64,000 nt of DNA from HRBIN16 sp049969495 (GTDB taxonomy: Bacteria; Armatimonadota; HRBIN16): assembly GCA_049969495.1 (NCBI GenBank), contig JBMFOT010000008.1:1-64000 (forward strand), in the 5' to 3' direction. The position numbers were made by a program, and so were the translations under genes. This document shows positions 60,117 through 64,000 of the stretch, piece after piece (the stretch's first letter is position 1; every line of letters begins with the position of its first letter). Below the pieces are notes generated by a model. The model was not told where the DNA came from, searched no databases, and was given only the letters and a program-made list of their open reading frames with translations.

Positions 60117-62066
60117 TCATGTGAGAAACTGGTATATGGGCACATCGAATATCTTCCCTACCAGCGCCCAGCCTGCCTGCGTCACGATGTCGCCCAGCGT
60201 CACACCCACGAAGAACGCCAGACTGCGCCGATAGCCCTTGCTGCCGCCAAAGCGCTGCACCAGTACCTTTGCCGTCCACGCTATCAGGAAGGTCAGGAAG
60301 AAGGCGTTCATGGTAATCGTGTTCGCCATCACGTAGCCCACCGGGTGCAGAGGAAACACGTTCAGGCGCATCCGCAGGCTGGCAAGCAACAGGGTGAGAA
60401 GCCCCCCCACACACGTCGCCAGCACCCCGCTTTTGTCCCAAGCAACCCGCGTGCTGGCAAGAGAATGCATCTGCTGCATCCCGTACTGCACCTTCCACAT
60501 CGCATAGGCGTTGCTTTTGGCGGTCGCCGCGCCCAGCGCGTAGAAGTGGGTCAAACTGCTCCACCACCCGACCGCCAGCGCGGTGAGCGTGCCTATCGCC
60601 ACCCATACCAGCACCGTGCGCCAGCGCAAACCGATCGAATCCGCAATCTTCAAGCCTTCCATCAGGTAGGGCAGCGACTGCGCGCGGATGTCCACATGCA
60701 CGAGGTCAAAGTAACCGCCCGCTACCATGGCCCCCTCCGGCAGATTCTGTGTGCCCAAAACGGCATTCGCCACCCGATGGGGTGTCCATGTCGCGGGTGC
60801 GAACGTCCACTGCCCACCTGCCTCCGCTCGGATGCGCGCCCCGCTCAGCACGTACGCCACATATACCCCGATAATCATCAGCGCGAACAGGGGAGGGATA
60901 CCGGTGACCATCATCATCAAGGCACACAGCAGCGCGCACCCCGCAGCGAGCCATCCCAACAACCGCACCGTGCGCAGCTCGTCGGGCATGAGCTGACGGG
61001 TGAGGCTTTTCCAGTGCAGGCGCGCCCCCCAGCCCACCATCAGCGCAAAGGCGATCCACGCGCCCGCCGCCTGCTCCTCTTTGTAGGGGAAGCGCGCTGC
61101 GGCGGTATCGCCCACCTCTAACCCGAACGCTGCACCCACCACGTACAGCAGGCGCGTCACCAGCCAGAAGAACCAGCAGCTGAAGCTGATACTGCTCGGC
61201 ACGAAATACGCCAGACCTACCGCCATTGGGTAAACGCCCAGCGGGAAGTCGGGAAAAGCGTTCCACGGTGGGGACTGGAACAGAGGGATTTTAATATAGC
61301 TTGCTTTCAACTGTACCGCCGGAATGGCAGGATACCAATCGTGCAGCACCAGCAGGCTCTGCAACACCGCAGGAATGGCAAAGCCCAGCCAGAACAACGG
61401 TCGGCGTAGCAGGTCATCCTGCGGGTCGATGAGCTGCAAAGGCAGCACGGTAATGGGGAAAGTCAGCCGTTCCTGCCGTATCCAGATGCGGTGCAGTAAC
61501 GCCGCCAGTCCGATCCAGATGCCCGTCAGCAACGTCAAATACAGGCTCCAGAAGACGATAGGGGTTATCCACGCCTGCCACGGCACACCGCTCTGCCCGC
61601 GATACAGGGAGCGGATGGCTTCGGGGTCGTGCAGGATGGGCAGATGAGAGAGGTACGGCAGATACCGGCTCCACTGGGGTTGCGTTTGCGAGAAGTAGGG
61701 AAAGAAGCCCATGCCGGGCATCAGGAAGCGCAACCCACCAAAACCGATGATGGGGATGGTGGCGGTGAGCACGATGTAGCCCATCAGCAGCTCCTCGCGG
61801 GTGAACGGAAGCCACCGGCGCAACAGGCGCACGAACAGCAGGTACAGCGCAGTAGGCATCATCAGCGAGTAGCAAATCAGGTAGATACTGCGGGCGATTT
61901 CGCTGTCCGCCACCCACCACACCATCACTGCCTGCGTCAGCAGGATGAACAGGACAAGGCGTGCGCGGATGCCCGCAATAGTTGCCACCTGCGGCTGTTC
62001 GGCAACTCGCTCGGTGCGCACCGCGCTATCGGTAACAAGATGCAATGGTGTTTGCCCCCCGAACAT
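60117..62066 (-). CDS. Multi-spanning membrane protein, DUF6785/DUF6784-like, paralogue 3
   Basis: 649 residues. Same landmarks as the other two copies but more diverged: LLHRIWIRQERLTFPITVLP, PPWNAFPDFPLGVYPMAVGL, ISFSCWFFWLVTRLLYV, and C-terminal VFPLHPVGYVMANT with AKVLVQRFGGSKGYRRSLAF, ending FDVPIYQFL as paralogue 2 ends DVPTYQFW. About twelve hydrophobic helices. The ATG at 62066 lacks a good RBS; an earlier non-ATG start is possible. Downstream of the partial membrane protein gene (119-base gap), perhaps one unit. Confidence 0.72.
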   Translation of the reverse strand: MFGGQTPLHLVTDSAVRTERVAEQPQVATIAGIRARLVLFILLTQAVMVWWVADSEIARSIYLICYSLMMPTALYLLFVRLLRRWLPFTREELLMGYIVLTATIPIIGFGGLRFLMPGMGFFPYFSQTQPQWSRYLPYLSHLPILHDPEAIRSLYRGQSGVPWQAWITPIVFWSLYLTLLTGIWIGLAALLHRIWIRQERLTFPITVLPLQLIDPQDDLLRRPLFWLGFAIPAVLQSLLVLHDWYPAIPAVQLKASYIKIPLFQSPPWNAFPDFPLGVYPMAVGLAYFVPSSISFSCWFFWLVTRLLYVVGAAFGLEVGDTAAARFPYKEEQAAGAWIAFALMVGWGARLHWKSLTRQLMPDELRTVRLLGWLAAGCALLCALMMMVTGIPPLFALMIIGVYVAYVLSGARIRAEAGGQWTFAPATWTPHRVANAVLGTQNLPEGAMVAGGYFDLVHVDIRAQSLPYLMEGLKIADSIGLRWRTVLVWVAIGTLTALAVGWWSSLTHFYALGAATAKSNAYAMWKVQYGMQQMHSLASTRVAWDKSGVLATCVGGLLTLLLASLRMRLNVFPLHPVGYVMANTITMNAFFLTFLIAWTAKVLVQRFGGSKGYRRSLAFFVGVTLGDIVTQAGWALVGKIFDVPIYQFLT

Positions 62067-62147
62067 GATGGGAAAAATGAACCCTCAAAACGATGATTCG
62101 TTGAGTGTTAACCCCCAGCCTGCCAAGATGGATCTGAGCATCACCAG

Positions 62148-62176
62148 TCTGGAGGGCGAACCTGCCGGTGAGCCGG
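62148..62176 (+). repeat. Short intergenic repeat, degenerate copy 2
   Basis: TCTGGAGGGCGA (62148-62159), identical to the start of the element at 4124, followed by a related ACCTGCCGGTGAGCCGG. It lies in the 119-base gap between two minus-strand genes. Confidence 0.4.
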
Positions 62177-62185
62177 AACCGCATC

Positions 62186-64000
62186 CTAAATCGTCCCGCC
62201 CGGTCTGCGTGGCCGCTCGGTGGTTTCCTGCACCCGAATCGTGCCCACATCGTTGACCGGCGCCTCCACTTTCACCACAGAGGGCAGCCCATCCACCTGC
62301 GCAACTCCTGGCACCGGTGGCAGGCGTCGTGCCTCTACCCGCAACAGAAGCACATACTCGCCGTACGGCAAGGATGGAAACTCAAAGCGCCCCGATGCAT
62401 CCGTCGCCACCACGCCAGCCACTACGCGCCAGTCGAAGGGGTGCGCCAGCAACACCTGCCGGTCAGAGCCCGGCCGGTTGCGCGTAAAAGGCAAGGCATT
62501 CTGCCGAGAGATAACACCCACGCGCACACCCTCTGCCGGTCGTCCGTTCCACAGTATCCTGCCCACCATTCTGCCGGCAGGCGAGGCGTTTCGGCGCATC
62601 TCCTCCGGTATCTCGCCGCGCTCGTACCATTCCTGCGCCTTGCGTTCCTCCCCAAAGCGGGCGTACAGGTCGCCCATCGTCTGGCAGGCGCGTTGCGATT
62701 GGCGGAAGGGGCGAGAGCGGGCGTCCAGCCAGTCCAGGTACCTCTTCGCCTCCGGCGTCACCGCGCAGTTAGAGAGAGTCTCCACCATCAGCTGCACAAA
62801 CTGTAAGCGGGGGGCGCGCTCGATACACAGGCGGTCTACCTCCAGACTGCGGACGGGGTCCCAATCTATAGAGCGTACGTCGTGCAGGTGCACAAACAGG
62901 GGACGCGCCAGCGTGGTCTGGTAACGCCGCACCTGCAGATACTGCTCCACCTTGTAGGTCACCCCCGGCTCGTTGGGGAAGCCCACGATGGTTTGGAAGG
63001 GGATCCTCGCCACGCGCGTTTTGCCATCGGAGGTGGGAAGGAGCACCGTATCGGTTCCCGCCGCGCCAAAGGGGATTTGCTCCCTCTCCGCCATTCGGGG
63101 CAGGGTGCGTTCGTAGTCCATTCTGCCGATGATGAATCCGTAAAAGAGCCACACCCCCAACAGCGTCACCAGGGACAGGGGCACTAACGCCGCTGCCAGC
63201 GCACGGATGCGCTGATGGTAGCCCTGTGCCGGAGCCACGATGGCCGTCCACAGGCTCGCCCAGCAAAAGCTGCCCGCCGCCGCAATCGCCAGCGAGATAC
63301 CCGCAAAAGTCAGCCAACCGCGCGGGTTCAGGTCAGCCAGCGCACGCGCACCTCCCGGAGGCACAAAAACAGTGGGGAAGTCAAACATAAACCGGTAGAG
63401 CGCAGCGCCGAAGTCGAAACCGGTAAACTGCAGCACCAGCGCGCCCACCAGTCCACAGGCAATCCCTCCCGATATTAACCGCGCCAGCGCCCAGATGCTT
63501 ATCCGTTTCCCGTAAAGTAGCCAGCCCGCTCCGCCGTCTTCTGACCAGAGCAGAGCGGAGGTGACACAGAGTGCACCGCACAACAGCATTAACCCCTGCG
63601 TGGACCGGTCGGATGCCCATCCACTCGCCAGCACCACCAGAGTCTCGATACCCAGCCATGCCACCACCAGTGCAGTGAGGCGCAACAGACCTGTCCTGCT
63701 GTTTAGCCGGGAAGCGAAGGAAGGAAACGCCATGCGCAGGGCAATCGCCAGCAGTAGAAGATAGACCATTGCCAATAGCACCGTACGCAACGGAAGCGCG
63801 ACGGAGCCTGTCACCGAAATCCACCGCACCAGCGCAGAGGACCACGCCAGCGTATCCGGTATCGGCAGTCCCGAAGCGTCCAACGAACGCAGCACGGCGG
63901 GCAGAATCCGCAGAGTCTCAATATGCACCCGTAAGAAAGTAGGAACCATGCCCAGCACGGCGAAGCACAAGCCTGTCAGCCACACCCGCCGTACCGAAAG
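62186..64000 (-). CDS. Membrane protein with C-terminal carboxypeptidase-regulatory-like domain, 5' end outside window
   Basis: The frame is open to the right window edge, so the N-terminus is incomplete; an internal GTG at 63985 is the first possible start seen. From there: about seven or eight transmembrane helices in residues 1-290, with a long loop near 195-225 (TVFVPPGGARALADLNPRGW). A soluble region follows (about 290-450: ERTLPRMAEREQIPFGAAGT ... KYRDWLDARSR-like KRYLDWLDARSRPFRQSQRA), which may contain TPR-like helices (GDLYARFGEERKAQEWYERG). Last, a beta domain (about 465-580: GRMVGRILWNGRPAEGVRVG ... DASGRFEFPSLPYGEYVLLL) has the carboxypeptidase-regulatory fold pattern. Function unknown. 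Confidence 0.7.
   Translation of the reverse strand, partial: LSVRRVWLTGLCFAVLGMVPTFLRVHIETLRILPAVLRSLDASGLPIPDTLAWSSALVRWISVTGSVALPLRTVLLAMVYLLLLAIALRMAFPSFASRLNSRTGLLRLTALVVAWLGIETLVVLASGWASDRSTQGLMLLCGALCVTSALLWSEDGGAGWLLYGKRISIWALARLISGGIACGLVGALVLQFTGFDFGAALYRFMFDFPTVFVPPGGARALADLNPRGWLTFAGISLAIAAAGSFCWASLWTAIVAPAQGYHQRIRALAAALVPLSLVTLLGVWLFYGFIIGRMDYERTLPRMAEREQIPFGAAGTDTVLLPTSDGKTRVARIPFQTIVGFPNEPGVTYKVEQYLQVRRYQTTLARPLFVHLHDVRSIDWDPVRSLEVDRLCIERAPRLQFVQLMVETLSNCAVTPEAKRYLDWLDARSRPFRQSQRACQTMGDLYARFGEERKAQEWYERGEIPEEMRRNASPAGRMVGRILWNGRPAEGVRVGVISRQNALPFTRNRPGSDRQVLLAHPFDWRVVAGVVATDASGRFEFPSLPYGEYVLLLRVEARRLPPVPGVAQVDGLPSVVKVEAPVNDVGTIRVQETTERPRRPGGTI

Noticed and set aside
59919..61121. 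Plus-strand frame of about 400 codons over membrane paralogue 3
   Set aside because: Shadow of a membrane protein gene; biased composition and no start signal.
1..64000. CRISPR arrays, tRNA and rRNA genes
   Set aside because: No regularly spaced direct repeats, cloverleaf-like segments with the GTTCGA arm, or rRNA signature stretches were seen in the intergenic regions.

Overview
The window looks like chromosomal DNA of an Armatimonadota-type bacterium. That is an inference from three things: two type II prepilin-like proteins whose N-terminus continues into FPVFAQAREKAR, three paralogous multi-spanning proteins of the kind I believe Pfam calls DUF6785/DUF6784, and very large PQQ/beta-propeller surface proteins. 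Base composition is moderately GC-rich throughout. I see no tRNA or rRNA gene, no CRISPR array and no intact insertion sequence.

Layout. 1-11.1 kb: two giant secreted propeller proteins, the first cut by the window edge, separated by two intergenic repeat elements. 11.3-16.4 kb: a tightly overlapping operon of DNA methyltransferase, scpA, scpB, a D,D-carboxypeptidase, larE and larB. 16.5-19.9 kb: a minus-strand unit (short leader ORF, frameshifted clan-CD-like cysteine peptidase, PepSY-like protein) divergent from a LacI-family regulator; both sides have near-consensus promoters, and a palindromic operator sits just after the regulator's -10. 19.9-26.2 kb: a frameshifted prepilin gene, membrane protein paralogue 1, a KaiC/RAD55-like ATPase, a ParB-family protein with no ParA, a candidate small RNA on the minus strand, a second prepilin gene and a small secreted protein. 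26.4-31.1 kb: a tandem alpha/beta hydrolase, a GT-C glycosyltransferase-like protein and ctaA.

31.2-42.3 kb is all minus strand and read in the order recG, coaD, coiled-coil protein, ackA, yceD, rpmF, plsX, fabH, fabD, fabG, acpP, fabF: a classic fatty-acid/phospholipid initiation cluster joined to DNA repair and CoA synthesis. Two gene remnants lie at its joints (a UroD-like fragment and a type IIG methylase tail). 42.4-52.7 kb is plus strand: a secreted alpha-amylase, proS, the translation/envelope operon rpsB-tsf-pyrH-frr-uppS-dxr, rseP (separated by a promoter-like gap) and an ArgA-like acetyltransferase. 52.8-64 kb: membrane protein paralogue 2 (minus), a GH42 beta-galactosidase, an SDR, a MoxR ATPase, a rhomboid-TPR fusion (plus), then paralogue 3 and a partial membrane protein (minus).

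The less ordinary signals are: the structured minus-strand RNA candidate at 24460-24663; an H-type pseudoknot that can be drawn in the rpsB leader; a LacI-type operator motif (GAAACGTTTC) that recurs in cre-like form beside the amylase promoter and could link the window's own regulator to starch use; the leader/peptidase/PepSY unit with a one-base frameshift; and the KaiC-like/ParB-like pair. All start sites, promoters and RNA structures were read by eye from the sequence; none was computed.
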